NCBI RefSeq assembly: GCF_002760665.1
Contig: NZ_PDOB01000018.1
Span: forward strand, 23,667 to 87,666
DNA length: 64,000 bases
Direction of reading: 5' to 3'
Source: Massilia psychrophila
GTDB taxonomy: Bacteria; Pseudomonadota; Gammaproteobacteria; Burkholderiales; Burkholderiaceae_D
The position numbers and the translations under genes were made by a program. The notes below the pieces were generated by a model. That model was not told the origin of the DNA, searched no databases, and saw only the letters and a list, made by a program, of their open reading frames with translations. Below, one piece after another: positions 29,019 to 38,534 of this stretch. Position 1 is the stretch's first letter; every line of letters starts with the position of its first letter.

Positions 29019-30779
29019 ATGAATTTATCAAGCCTGATCGGCGGCTTCATGCGCCGTCATTGGCAATCGTACGCCGCTTCGGCACTGATGCTCGCTGGCG
29101 TCGCGCTTTGCACGGTGTGGGTGCCACGCAAGATCGGCGTCATGATCGACGGCCTCGCCGCGCATCGTTTAGGAGAACACGCGCTGTGGATCGAGCTGGC
29201 GCAGCTGCTCGGTCTCGGCGTGATTATCTACGTGCTGCGGGTGGCCTGGCGACTGCGCCTGTTCGCCGCCGCCTATCAGCTCGGGGTTGAGCTGCGCACT
29301 CGCTTCTACGCGCGCTTATCAAAGCAAGGGCCGGCGTTTTACCAGAAGCAGCGCACCGGCGACCTGATGGCGCTGGCTACCAACGACATCGACGCGATCG
29401 AAATGGCGGCCGGCGAAGCGATGCTGGCCGGCTTCGACGGCAGCCTTACCCTGATCATGGTGGTGGCAATCATGACGCTGGGCGTCGACTGGCGCCTGGC
29501 CGCCATTGCCCTGCTGCCGTTTCCGCTGATGGCGCTGGCGTTCTGGCGTATTTCGTCGCATATCCACACCGCGTCGACCGATTCGCTCGAACGATTCGCC
29601 GCCCTGAACGACCATGTGCAGGAGTCGCTGTCGGGCGTGCGCACCTTGCGCGCGCTCGGCCTCGAGCAACACAGCGCGCGCCAGTTCGGCGAACTGGCGG
29701 CGCGCGCTGCCAACGCCAGCCTGGTGGCGCAGCGGTGGGAAGCGGCCTACGAGCCGGCCGTCGGCCTGACGTTGAGCCTGGCCGGCACACTCACGCTCGG
29801 CCTGGGCGGCTACCTGGTATGGAACGGCGAACTGACGATCGGCGAGCTCACCAGCTTTACGATGTACTTGGGCCAGCTGATCTGGCCGATGTTCGCTGCC
29901 GGCTGGGTGCTGTCGCTGATCGAACACGGGCGCGCCGCGTTCGCGCGAGTGCAGCCGCTGCTGGAGGCGCCACTGTCGGTCGACGACCACGGCACTTTGG
30001 CCACGCTGGCGCCGGGACCGCTGCTGCTGGACGGCGTCAGTTTCAGTTACGCCGGCCAGGACGCGACGGCGCGCCCGGCGCTGTCGAACGTGTCGCTGTC
30101 GCTGCAAGCGGGGCAGACGCTTGGACTGGTGGGGCCGACCGGCGCCGGCAAGTCGACCTTGCTGCGCGTGCTGCTGCGCCAGGCCACGCCGCAACGCGGC
30201 ACAGTCGCCTGGTCGGGCCAGCTGCTTTCCGACTACACGCTCGCCACGCTGCGCTCGGCGATCAGCTGGGTGCCGCAGGAGTCGTTCCTGTTTTCGGCGA
30301 CGATCGCCGAAAACATCGCGCTGGCCCGGCCCGGCGCCACGCGCGCCGAAGTCGAGCATGCGGCCCACATGGCAGCAATCCACGAAGACATCCTGCGCTT
30401 CCCGCAGGGTTACGACTCCCACGTCGGCGAAAAAGGCATCACGCTGTCGGGTGGCCAGCGCCAGCGGGTGGCGATTGCCCGTTCACTGCTGGCCGACAGC
30501 GCGCTGCTGCTGCTCGACGATGCGCTGTCGGCGGTCGACACCGGCACCGAGACGCGCATCCTCGAACATCTGGAAGAGCTGCGGCGCGAGCGGCCCGGGC
30601 GCAGCGCCATCATCGCCAGCCACCGGCTATCGGCGGTGGCTGGCGCCGACCTGATCGTCGTGCTGCGCGATGGCCACATCACCGAATCGGGCGACCACGA
30701 CGCCCTGCTCGCCGTTGATGGCTGGTATGCCAGCCAGTGGCGCTATCAACAACTGGAAGCGAGCCTTGATGCACTCTGA
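29019..30779 (+). CDS. mdlA: ABC exporter half-transporter, MdlA-like
   Basis: A 586-residue permease-ATPase. Residues 1-310 hold six membrane helices of an ABC type IV exporter; residues about 335-580 are the ATPase with Walker A GPTGAGKST starting at residue 372, signature LSGGQRQRVAIARSLL, Walker B LLLLDDALSAVD and an H-loop in ASHRLS. The intact LSGGQ with DDALSAVD, where other exporters have DEATS, is typical of MdlA, one half of the heterodimeric multidrug-resistance-like exporter. The next gene overlaps it by 11 bases and supplies the partner. Substrate unknown. Confidence 0.9.
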   Translation: MNLSSLIGGFMRRHWQSYAASALMLAGVALCTVWVPRKIGVMIDGLAAHRLGEHALWIELAQLLGLGVIIYVLRVAWRLRLFAAAYQLGVELRTRFYARLSKQGPAFYQKQRTGDLMALATNDIDAIEMAAGEAMLAGFDGSLTLIMVVAIMTLGVDWRLAAIALLPFPLMALAFWRISSHIHTASTDSLERFAALNDHVQESLSGVRTLRALGLEQHSARQFGELAARAANASLVAQRWEAAYEPAVGLTLSLAGTLTLGLGGYLVWNGELTIGELTSFTMYLGQLIWPMFAAGWVLSLIEHGRAAFARVQPLLEAPLSVDDHGTLATLAPGPLLLDGVSFSYAGQDATARPALSNVSLSLQAGQTLGLVGPTGAGKSTLLRVLLRQATPQRGTVAWSGQLLSDYTLATLRSAISWVPQESFLFSATIAENIALARPGATRAEVEHAAHMAAIHEDILRFPQGYDSHVGEKGITLSGGQRQRVAIARSLLADSALLLLDDALSAVDTGTETRILEHLEELRRERPGRSAIIASHRLSAVAGADLIVVLRDGHITESGDHDALLAVDGWYASQWRYQQLEASLDAL

Positions 30780-32571
30780 CGCTTCGACGAAATTGGCAAT
30801 GAATCCAGCAACGATGCGCGCCCAGGCGGCGCGCGCGGCCGGCTTACTGCGCCGCGCCGCGCACCCCGACCGCGGCCATCTCGGCTGGGCCGTGTTCTGG
30901 CTGGTGATCGCCGCCGGCCTGGAAGTGCTCGGTCCGATCCTCGGCAAGGCGCTGATCGACCGCCACCTGCTGCCGCGCCACCTCGACTGGCCGGCCATGG
31001 CTGCCCTGTTGGCCGGCATGCTGGTGAGCGGCTGGATCGCGTCCGGCCTGCGCTATCTGCAGCTGGTGCGCCTGTCGGGGCTGGCGATGCGCTCCGTGCA
31101 GCGCCTGCGCGAATGGGTGTACGGCCACGTGCTGCGCTTGCCGATGGCGTTCTTCGACCAGGCCATCACCGGCCAGCTGGTCAGCCGCGTCACCAACGAC
31201 ACCGAAGCGGTCAAGGCGCTGTATATCCAGGTGCTGTTCGTGATCCTCGACAGCAGCATCGTGCTGGTCGGCACGATGGCGGCGATGGCGTGGCTCGACT
31301 GGCGCCTGATGCTGATCGTGCTGGCGCTGGTGCCGGCGGTGGTGCTGATCGTCTGGCTGTACCAGCGCATGTCGGCGCCGGCGGTGACCCGCGCGCGCGC
31401 GCTGCGCAGCGACATCAATGGCCAGATGGCCGAATCGATCGGCGGCATGAGCGTGCTGCAGTCGAATAACGCCCAGGACCGTTTCGCGCAGCGCTTTGCC
31501 GGCACCAACCAAGCCCATTACAAGGCGCGGCTGGCCGAACTGCGCGCCAACGCCTTTTTGCTGCGCCCCGCGCTCGACCTGCTCAACGTGCTCCTGCTGG
31601 CGGTGGTCATCTTCAGTTTCGGTCAACGCCAAATGAATGCGGTGGAAGTGGGCGTGTTGTATGCGTTCATCAGCTACATCGCGCGGGTGGTCGAGCCGCT
31701 GATCCAGATCACGATGCAGTTCAGCGGGCTGCAGCAGGCGGTGGTGGCCAGCGCGCGGGTGGCGGCGCTGCTGGACGAACCGGGCGCGCCCGAGCACGCG
31801 GCGGGAAAACCGGCGCCCTTGCACGCCGCCGCGTTCGACGGCCCGGCAATCAGTATCCGCGACGTCAGCTTTGCGTACGTGGCAGGCCAGGACGTGCTGC
31901 ACCAGCTCAGCTTCGACGTCGCGCAGGGCGATTTCGTCGGCATCGTCGGCCACACCGGCAGCGGCAAGTCGACTTTATTGTCGCTGATGCTGCGCTATTA
32001 CAGTGCGCAGCAAGGCAGCATCGACATCAACGGCCAGCCGCTGGCCGGCATCGACAACGACCAGTTCCGCGCCGACGTCGGCCTGGTGCCGCAAGACCCG
32101 TTCCTGCTGGCGCAATCGGCGCTTGATAACATCGACATGGGGCGCGGCTTGTCGCGCCAGCAGATCGAAACGGCGGCCCGCGCAGCGCATGCCCACGATT
32201 TCATTGTCGCCCTCGAACACGGCTACGCGACGTCCCTTGGCGAAGGCGGCTCGCGCCTGTCGACCGGGCAGAAGCAGCTGATCGCCATCGCGCGCGCGCT
32301 GGCCGGGCAGCCGCGCATCCTGTTGCTCGACGAGGCGACGTCGAATATCGACAGCCAGACCGAGCAGGTCGTGCAGGTGGCGCTGGACGAATTGCGCGGC
32401 AAGGTGACCATCGTCGCCATCGCGCACCGGCTCTCGACGATCCGCGATGCGGACCGCATCGTCGTGCTCAATCACGGGCGCATCGCCGAAGCCGGTACGC
32501 ACGAGGCGCTGATGGCGATCGACGGCGGCCTGTATCAACGGCTGTATCTGCTGCAGCAACTGGCGGCGTAG
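30769..32571 (+). CDS. mdlB: ABC exporter half-transporter, MdlB-like
   Basis: A 600-residue partner of the preceding protein. The ATG at 30769 has GGAAG upstream and overlaps the mdlA stop by 11 bases, indicating translational coupling; a longer open frame upstream is ignored. Six helices precede the ATPase with Walker A GHTGSGKST starting at residue 394, Walker B LLLDEATSNID and switch His in IAHRLST. The signature is LSTGQ rather than LSGGQ, a common form in the MdlB-type half of heterodimeric exporters in which one ATP site is specialised. A perfect hairpin follows the stop. Confidence 0.9.
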   Translation: MHSDASTKLAMNPATMRAQAARAAGLLRRAAHPDRGHLGWAVFWLVIAAGLEVLGPILGKALIDRHLLPRHLDWPAMAALLAGMLVSGWIASGLRYLQLVRLSGLAMRSVQRLREWVYGHVLRLPMAFFDQAITGQLVSRVTNDTEAVKALYIQVLFVILDSSIVLVGTMAAMAWLDWRLMLIVLALVPAVVLIVWLYQRMSAPAVTRARALRSDINGQMAESIGGMSVLQSNNAQDRFAQRFAGTNQAHYKARLAELRANAFLLRPALDLLNVLLLAVVIFSFGQRQMNAVEVGVLYAFISYIARVVEPLIQITMQFSGLQQAVVASARVAALLDEPGAPEHAAGKPAPLHAAAFDGPAISIRDVSFAYVAGQDVLHQLSFDVAQGDFVGIVGHTGSGKSTLLSLMLRYYSAQQGSIDINGQPLAGIDNDQFRADVGLVPQDPFLLAQSALDNIDMGRGLSRQQIETAARAAHAHDFIVALEHGYATSLGEGGSRLSTGQKQLIAIARALAGQPRILLLDEATSNIDSQTEQVVQVALDELRGKVTIVAIAHRLSTIRDADRIVVLNHGRIAEAGTHEALMAIDGGLYQRLYLLQQLAA

Positions 32572-32580
32572 GAAGCAGGC

Positions 32581-32608
32581 CGTCGTCCTCGCATTCGCGA
32601 GGACGACG
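32581..32608. repeat. Perfect hairpin after mdlB, REP-like
   Basis: CGTCGTCCTCGC, loop ATTC, GCGAGGACGACG: a 12-bp perfect stem nine bases after the mdlB stop. It lacks a T-run. Its CGTCGTCCTCGC arm recurs at 61230-61239 in another intergenic hairpin, so it may be a repetitive extragenic palindrome that also serves as a weak terminator. Confidence 0.6.
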
Positions 32609-32734
32609 TGCTTATATTAACTGATGTCTTTTTCACACTATTATAAATATTATTTTTCCTTTTTACAACAAGAATATAATCGACGCAGCGTCGCGCGAAG
32701 GGGCCGCCGCAGTTTTCCATTTCCAAGGGATATG

Positions 32735-34855
32735 ATGTTGGCTGATTTGAACTGCAAATCGCATCGCCGCCGCATCGTTGCGCTGCTGGTACCGATGTCG
32801 CTGGCCTCCGGGCTGGCCGCCGGCCAGTCGCATCCGGGCCTCGACTCAAGGCTGGCCGACATCGGCGAGACAGGCCGTTTCGTGCCGAACAAGGCGCTGG
32901 CGATGCTGCAGAAGATCGCGCCGCAGGCGCGCGCCGCCGACACCGCCATCAAGGCCGAATTCATCAACCAGTTATGCCTGGCGACGAACAAGGTTGGCCG
33001 CAGGCCGGAGGCACTCGCGCTGGCCGAAGAGCTGATCGCCTTCGGCAAGCAGAAGCACGATAACGTGGCGTTGGCAAAGGGGCTGATGGCCAAGGGCTAC
33101 GTGCTGTCGTCGATGCAGGAAGCGAAAGCGGCGCACCAGTTTGCGTGGGAGGGCGAAAAGCTGGCCAACACCACCGGCGACATGGCGCTGCGGATCAGCG
33201 CGACGATCACCGCCGGCAATGCGTTTGCCGAAGAGGGCAACTTCCCGCAAGCGCTGAACAGGCTGCAGGACGCCGCCGCGCTGGCGCGCCAGTACGCGCA
33301 CCCGATCCAGACGGTGATGGCGCTCAACGCGCTGGCATCGCTGTACACCACGATGAAGCAATACGACAGGGGATTCGACGCGCTGGCAGAAGCTCTGCCG
33401 GCCGCCGTGCTGACCAATTCGCCGGGCCGCATCGCCTCCTTGAAAACCACCGAGTACGGCCTGGCGATCGAGACCAAGCAGCCGAAGCGCGCACTCAAGG
33501 CCTTGCTCGAAGGGCTGGCGCTGGAACGCCAGATCGGCGCCGACTCGATGATCGGCACCACGCTGGTGAACCTGTCGGACAACTACCTGAGGGAGCACGA
33601 CTACGGCAATACGCTGATCTATGCCAACCAGGCGATCGCGGCCGCGCTGCCGCTGCACGCCGCCAGCACCGAAGCGACGGCGCGGATCAATATCGGCCAG
33701 GCCTACCTGGGCATGGGCCGGCTGCTTGACGGCAAGCGCAGCTTCGAAGCGGGGCTGGCGGTGTATGAAAAAATGGGCGACAAGCCAGAACTGCAGGCAG
33801 TCATGATGGAGTATGGGCTGGCGCTCGAGCGCGCCGGCGACATGGCCGGCGCGCTCGAGGCTTACCACCGCGAGCGCAAGCTGTCGAACGAATTGTACGA
33901 AACGCAGCGCCAGAAGGCGGTATTCGAGCTTGCCGGGAAATACGAGGCGGACAAGAAGCAGCGCCAGATCGAGCTGTTAAGCCGCGAGAACCAGGTCAAG
34001 TCCGCCGAGATCGATAACCGCCGCCTGCAGCAGCGCGTGTGGTGGCTGCTGGCGGTGGTGTTTGCGATGGCGTCGGTGATGGTCGGCATCTTGTACCGCA
34101 AGGTACGGCGCGCCAATGCCCAGCTGAAGGTCAAGAACCTGGAACTGAAACAGCAAAGCTCGCGCGATCCGTTGACGTCGCTTTACAACCGGCGCCACTT
34201 CCAGGAATTCATGCGCACCCGGGTGGCCGTCGAACAACGCGGACTGGCCGCGACCGAAGATATCGTCGGCGCGCTGTTCCTGCTCGACGTCGACCATTTC
34301 AAGCACGTCAACGACACCTACGGCCATGCGGCGGGCGACGTGGTGCTGACGATGATCTCCGAAAACCTGCGCGAGATACTGCGCGAAACCGACATGATCG
34401 TGCGCTGGGGCGGCGAAGAATTCCTCGCTTTCCTGCCGGCGATTCCGCGCAGCGGCGTCGAAGAAGTCGCGCGGCGCCTGCTGGCCGGGATCTCGTCGAA
34501 CACGATCGACTACCACGGCAGCAAGATATCGGTGGACGTCTCGATCGGCTTCGCGCAGTTCCCGCTGTCGCCGGGCGAGCACCCGCTGCCGTGGGAACGC
34601 GCGGTCAACCTGGTCGACATGGCGTTGTACATGGCCAAGGGCCATGGCCGCAACCGCGCTTACGGCGTGCGCGGCTTCCACAATTTCGATTGCACCTCGA
34701 TGGAGCGCATTGAGCAGGACCTGGAAAGCGCCTGGCGCGACGGCTTCGTCGACCTGTCGGTCGTGCTCGGCACCTTGCCCGAAGCGCCAGCCACGGCCGA
34801 GGTGGCCGATATCGCCAACCCGGCCGACTTGGCCGAACTGGCCACCACCGCCTGA
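32735..34855 (+). CDS. TPR-containing diguanylate cyclase (GGDEF)
   Basis: A 706-residue signalling protein. AAGGGA at 32725-32730 favours ATG 32735 over 32732 and over a start 37 codons upstream. A signal peptide or membrane anchor (LLVPMSLASGLAAG) is followed by about 380 residues of tetratricopeptide-like helical repeats, a coiled region, one membrane helix at about 435-454 (WWLLAVVFAMASVMVGILY) and a GGDEF domain opening SSRDPLTSLYNRRHF. The active-site motif is GGEEF at 559-563, so c-di-GMP synthesis is expected. The TPR part would face the periplasm and sense a protein or ligand. The C-terminal 60 residues after the domain are extra and Ala-rich. Confidence 0.88.
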   Translation: MLADLNCKSHRRRIVALLVPMSLASGLAAGQSHPGLDSRLADIGETGRFVPNKALAMLQKIAPQARAADTAIKAEFINQLCLATNKVGRRPEALALAEELIAFGKQKHDNVALAKGLMAKGYVLSSMQEAKAAHQFAWEGEKLANTTGDMALRISATITAGNAFAEEGNFPQALNRLQDAAALARQYAHPIQTVMALNALASLYTTMKQYDRGFDALAEALPAAVLTNSPGRIASLKTTEYGLAIETKQPKRALKALLEGLALERQIGADSMIGTTLVNLSDNYLREHDYGNTLIYANQAIAAALPLHAASTEATARINIGQAYLGMGRLLDGKRSFEAGLAVYEKMGDKPELQAVMMEYGLALERAGDMAGALEAYHRERKLSNELYETQRQKAVFELAGKYEADKKQRQIELLSRENQVKSAEIDNRRLQQRVWWLLAVVFAMASVMVGILYRKVRRANAQLKVKNLELKQQSSRDPLTSLYNRRHFQEFMRTRVAVEQRGLAATEDIVGALFLLDVDHFKHVNDTYGHAAGDVVLTMISENLREILRETDMIVRWGGEEFLAFLPAIPRSGVEEVARRLLAGISSNTIDYHGSKISVDVSIGFAQFPLSPGEHPLPWERAVNLVDMALYMAKGHGRNRAYGVRGFHNFDCTSMERIEQDLESAWRDGFVDLSVVLGTLPEAPATAEVADIANPADLAELATTA

Positions 34856-34910
34856 CGCAGTTCAAGCGCGGGGGCCGGGCCCGGCGCTTGTAGCGGCGCT
34901 AACGACGCGC

Positions 34911-35243
34911 TTACTTTTTCGTTGCTTCCTGAATTTTTTCGCCGGCGCGTTCGACCTTCTTGCCGACTTCTTCGGTCGCCTTGTTCAGGCCCTTGCTGGC
35001 GTCCGCCGTCGCTTGTTCGATCCTGTTCCTGGTTTCCTCGGCCGAATCGGCAACTTGCTGGCCGGCCTGTTTGGCGCGGTCGAGCTTTTCTTGCACGTCG
35101 CGCGCCACCTTGTCGCCGGCGTTGTCGACCGCCTGCCCGGCCTTTTGCACCGGCCCCATCGCCTCATCGCGCTTGGTGCAGCCGGCAGCGCCGGCGACGA
35201 GCGCCACAGCCAACAAGGCGCTGAAGATTGAAGTTGCTTTCAT
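34911..35243 (-). CDS. Small helical lipoprotein
   Basis: A 110-residue lipoprotein: MKATSIFSALLAVALVAG signal, lipobox AAGC with lipidated Cys near residue 22, then about 88 residues of charged amphipathic helix built of rough 11-residue periods (VQKAGQAVDNAGDKVARDVQ, and so on), ending in EKIQEATKK. Such periodic helices resemble LEA/apolipoprotein-like or YtfJ-unrelated envelope stress proteins; I cannot assign a family. It is divergent from the molybdopterin oxidoreductase gene. Confidence 0.8.
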   Translation of the reverse strand: MKATSIFSALLAVALVAGAAGCTKRDEAMGPVQKAGQAVDNAGDKVARDVQEKLDRAKQAGQQVADSAEETRNRIEQATADASKGLNKATEEVGKKVERAGEKIQEATKK

Positions 35244-35389
35244 GATTTCTTCCTCGGTTTTTAGTTGCAGTCAAGCATACACGCGTCGCCGCATTTTCGG
35301 TTGACAGTGTGGGTCGCAGTCCCGACAATAGCACGATCGTTCGATTTCCCCAGCAGTTCCACGCCATGCCTTTTTGCGAGAGCGATACC

Positions 35390-37639
35390 ATGACCGAGCC
35401 AGCCACCCGCGCGTACCGGATCTGCCCCTTCTGCGAAGCCTGCTGCGGGCTCGAGATCGATGTCGAGCCCGGTGCGGGTGTGAATCTCCAGCGACCGCGC
35501 GTGGTGCGCATCCGCGGCGACCGGCGCGACGTGTTCTCGAACGGTTTCCTGTGCCCCAAGGCGATCGGTCTGAAGGAGTTGCACGACGACCCGGACCGCC
35601 TGCGCACGCCCCTCATCAAGCGCGACGGCCGCTTCGTCGAGGCCAGCTGGGACGAGGCCTGGGCCGAGATCGAGCGGCGCCTGCCGCCCGTGATCGCCGC
35701 CGGCGGCGCCAATGCGGTGGCCACCGTGCTGGGCAATCCGACCTCGCACAAAATGAGTCTGATACTGTATTTCCCGCGCCTGGCGCGCGCGCTCGGCACG
35801 CGCAACCTGTATTCCGCCTCCAGCGTCGACCAGGTACCGAAGATGCTGTCCTGCGGCCTGATGTTCGGCACCTGGCTGTCGGTGCCGGTGCCGGATATCG
35901 AGCGCAGCGATTTTTTACTCATCATCGGCGCCAATCCGATGGTCTCGAACGGCAGCCTGTGGACCGTGCCGGATTTTCGCGGTAAGGCAAAAGCGCTGCG
36001 CGCGCGCGGTGGCAAGATCGTCGTCATCGATCCGCGTCGCACCGAGACCGCCGACGTCGCCGACGAGCACCATTTTATCCGCCCCGGATCGGACGTGTAT
36101 TTCCTGCTCGGCATCGCGCACGCGCTGTTCGACGAGCAGTTGGTGCGCCTTGGCCGCCTGGCCGGCCACGTTGCCGGCTTTGAGCAGCTCGAACCGGCGT
36201 TTGCGCACTTTTCGCCCGAGCGGGTGGCCGAGCGGTGCGCAATCGACGCGGCCGTGATCCGCGGCCTCGCACGCAAGCTGGCCGCTACCCAACGCGCCGC
36301 CGTGTACGGGCGCATCGGCACCTGCACCCAGCAGTTCGGTACCCTCGCCTCGTGGCTGATCGACGTCATCAACGTGCTCACCGGCCACCTCGACGAGGAA
36401 GGCGGCGCGATGTTCCCGAAGGCGGCGGCGTTCGCGGCCAACACGCGCGGCGCGCCCGGCTTTGGGCGCGGCATCGTCACCGGCCGCTACGCTTCAAGAG
36501 TGTCGAAGGCGCCGGAAGTGTCGGGGGAACTGCCGCTCACCTGCCTGGCCGAGGAAATCGAAACGCCCGGCGATGGCCAGATCAAGGCGCTGATCACGAT
36601 CGCGGCCAATCCGGTGCTGTCGGCGCCGAACGGGCCGCGCCTGGCGCGCGCGATGAAAGGGCTTGACTTCATGGTCAGCCTCGATATCTATCTCAACGAA
36701 ACGTCGCGCCACGCCGACGTGATTTTGCCGGGCCCGTCGCCACTGGAGGATGCCCATTACGACGTCAGCTTCACCCAGTTCTCGCAGCGCAACCACGCGC
36801 GTTACAGTCCCCCTGTGCTGGCGCGCACACCCGGCCAGCCCGATGAGTGGGAAAGCCTGCTGCGCATCGGCGCCATTGCCCGCGGACTTGGCGCGCGGGT
36901 CGACGTCGATGCCCTCGACGACGCCGCGCTGGAAGAAGAGCTGAGGCGATCGCTGGGCGACGCGGCAAGCGAAGTAACTGCGATCACGGCGGCGCTGGCG
37001 CCGTTGCGCGGCGCCGATCGGCTGCTCGACCTGGGATTGCGCAGCGGCCCGTACGGCGACCAGTTCGGCCGCAATCCGGGCGGCCTGACCCTGGCCGCGG
37101 TCAAGGCCGCGCCATCGGGCATCGACCTCGGCCCGATGACGGCCCGCATTCCGGAAGCGCTGCGCACCCCATCGGGCAGAATCGAACTGGCGCCGCCAGC
37201 GTTGATGAACGACCTGGCGCGCGCGCGATCCGACTTGGCGGCGCTTCCGCCCGACCTGGTGATCATCGGCCGGCGCCAGCTGCGCTCGAACAACAGCTGG
37301 ATGCACAACCTGCCGGCGCTGGCGAAAGGCCCCTTCCGCTGCACCGCACTGGTCCACCCGGTCGATGCGCGCCGGCTCGGCCTGGTTGACGGCGCCATGG
37401 CAGCCATCACCAATGGCGCGCGCCGCATCGAAGCGCAGGTCGAGGTCAGCGCCGAGATGATGCCCGGGGTGGTCAGCCTGCCGCATGGCTGGGGCCACGA
37501 CCTGGCCGGCGTGCGCCTGAACGTCGCCGTCGAACGGCCCGGCGCCAACCTGAACGCGCTGCTCGACGAAAACCTGCGCGACCCGTTGTCGGGCAATGCG
37601 GTGTTGTCGGGAGTGCCGGTGCGGATGGCGCCGATGTAG
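35390..37639 (+). CDS. Molybdopterin oxidoreductase (formate dehydrogenase/nitrate reductase superfamily)
   Basis: A 749-residue enzyme of the DMSO-reductase superfamily. ATG 35390 places the iron-sulfur motif at the N-terminus; ATG 35366 is an alternative. Cys12, Cys15, Cys19 and Cys55 form the [4Fe-4S] site (CPFCEACCG ... GFLCPKA). Molybdopterin-binding segments follow (LIIGANPMVSNG, VIDPRRTETADVAD, GRIGTCTQQFGT, LDIYLNETSRHADVILPG) and a C-terminal dinucleotide-binding domain from about 620 (GRRQLRSNNSWMHN, LPHGWGH). No signal peptide, so cytoplasmic. The residue ligating molybdenum is not obvious (a Ser/Cys-containing stretch SASSVDQVPKMLSCG occupies the region). No electron-transfer subunit or cofactor gene is adjacent, so substrate is unknown. 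Confidence 0.85.
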   Translation: MTEPATRAYRICPFCEACCGLEIDVEPGAGVNLQRPRVVRIRGDRRDVFSNGFLCPKAIGLKELHDDPDRLRTPLIKRDGRFVEASWDEAWAEIERRLPPVIAAGGANAVATVLGNPTSHKMSLILYFPRLARALGTRNLYSASSVDQVPKMLSCGLMFGTWLSVPVPDIERSDFLLIIGANPMVSNGSLWTVPDFRGKAKALRARGGKIVVIDPRRTETADVADEHHFIRPGSDVYFLLGIAHALFDEQLVRLGRLAGHVAGFEQLEPAFAHFSPERVAERCAIDAAVIRGLARKLAATQRAAVYGRIGTCTQQFGTLASWLIDVINVLTGHLDEEGGAMFPKAAAFAANTRGAPGFGRGIVTGRYASRVSKAPEVSGELPLTCLAEEIETPGDGQIKALITIAANPVLSAPNGPRLARAMKGLDFMVSLDIYLNETSRHADVILPGPSPLEDAHYDVSFTQFSQRNHARYSPPVLARTPGQPDEWESLLRIGAIARGLGARVDVDALDDAALEEELRRSLGDAASEVTAITAALAPLRGADRLLDLGLRSGPYGDQFGRNPGGLTLAAVKAAPSGIDLGPMTARIPEALRTPSGRIELAPPALMNDLARARSDLAALPPDLVIIGRRQLRSNNSWMHNLPALAKGPFRCTALVHPVDARRLGLVDGAMAAITNGARRIEAQVEVSAEMMPGVVSLPHGWGHDLAGVRLNVAVERPGANLNALLDENLRDPLSGNAVLSGVPVRMAPM

Positions 37640-37679
37640 GGCCTTGGTCTGGCGGCGCTCGCGGCCGCCACGGCGCATG

Positions 37680-38534
37680 CTACTGGCAGCGCTCGCTGAT
37701 CCAGTCGCGCCCGGCCGCCACGCAGCGCTGCATCTCGCCCAGCAGACGGTCCGCCCTCGCCTTCAAGGCGCGGCACTCGGAGTTGTCGGGATCGACCATT
37801 GCGGCGCACACTTCCATCTTGCTTGAGGCCGCCTTGTAATTGCCCAGCTCAAGCGCGCGCCGTGCGTCGGCGATCAGGTTGCGCGCCGATTGAAACTGTG
37901 ACGGCGACGGCGACGGCATCGGTAACGGTAACGGCGACGGCGCTCTGACAGGCGGCCTGGCCGGCTTCGCGCGCGTCCGCTTGCGCTCGCACGCCGCATC
38001 GGCGTCGCTCAAGGCCGTGCGCAAGCGCTGCATCTGCGCCGGTGTCGCGCGGCGGTCGTTGAGCGCGATCAGTTCGCCCTGGGCTTGCGCCGACCTGCAC
38101 GATTTGGCCAGCGAGATCGCGTAATCGATGCGCTCCTCGATTTTTTTGGTGTTCGGCCGTTGCGTGATCCAGATCACCCACAGCAAGCCCAGCGCCAGCA
38201 GCCAGTAGCGCAGGCGCACCGGTCCCCGCTGCGGCGGGGGCGCGGGAGTTGCGGCGCGGCGCGGCCGGCGTACCGCCGCCGTTTCCTCAGCGGGAGCGGC
38301 TGCAGCTGCCACCGCCGGCGCAACCGGGGGGGGCGGCAGGACCGGCGGCGGTGGCGGCGCCGGTTTGATGACTGAAACTGGCGCCGGCGCCGGCCCATCC
38401 GCCGGCCGCGGCAGGCCGGTACCCTGGCTGACGCCGCAAAACGGGCAATAGTTGACCCTGCGCGGCAGCGGCCTCGCACAAGCACCATTCACACAACGGT
38501 AAATTACTGCATCGTGCACGTCGTCGCGCCTCAC
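37680..38534 (-). CDS. Zinc-ribbon, single-helix membrane protein of the tubulin-like operon
   Basis: A 284-residue protein starting with GTG at 38534, whose GTGA overlaps the stop of the tubulin-like gene. Cys14, Cys19, Cys30 and Cys33 make a zinc ribbon (C-x4-C-x10-C-x2-C). A Pro-rich linker (about 42-105) leads to one membrane helix (108-123, LRYWLLALGLLWVIWI), then a second Ser/Pro-rich linker and a C-terminal helical part (about 220-284) with several Cys. The ribbon would be cytoplasmic, beside the tubulin-like protein, and the C-terminal part periplasmic if topology follows the basic flank RRGPVRLRY. No named family recognised; last gene of the five-gene operon. Confidence 0.75.
   Translation of the reverse strand: MRRDDVHDAVIYRCVNGACARPLPRRVNYCPFCGVSQGTGLPRPADGPAPAPVSVIKPAPPPPPVLPPPPVAPAVAAAAAPAEETAAVRRPRRAATPAPPPQRGPVRLRYWLLALGLLWVIWITQRPNTKKIEERIDYAISLAKSCRSAQAQGELIALNDRRATPAQMQRLRTALSDADAACERKRTRAKPARPPVRAPSPLPLPMPSPSPSQFQSARNLIADARRALELGNYKAASSKMEVCAAMVDPDNSECRALKARADRLLGEMQRCVAAGRDWISERCQ
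37905..37942. repeat. Short 6-bp-type tandem repeats inside a coding linker
   Basis: Runs of GGCGAC and GGTAAC units (GGCGACGGCGACGGC, then CGGTAACGGTAACGGCGAC) encode the Pro/Ser/Leu linker of the zinc-ribbon protein on the minus strand. Likely slippage-prone but frame-preserving. Confidence 0.6.
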
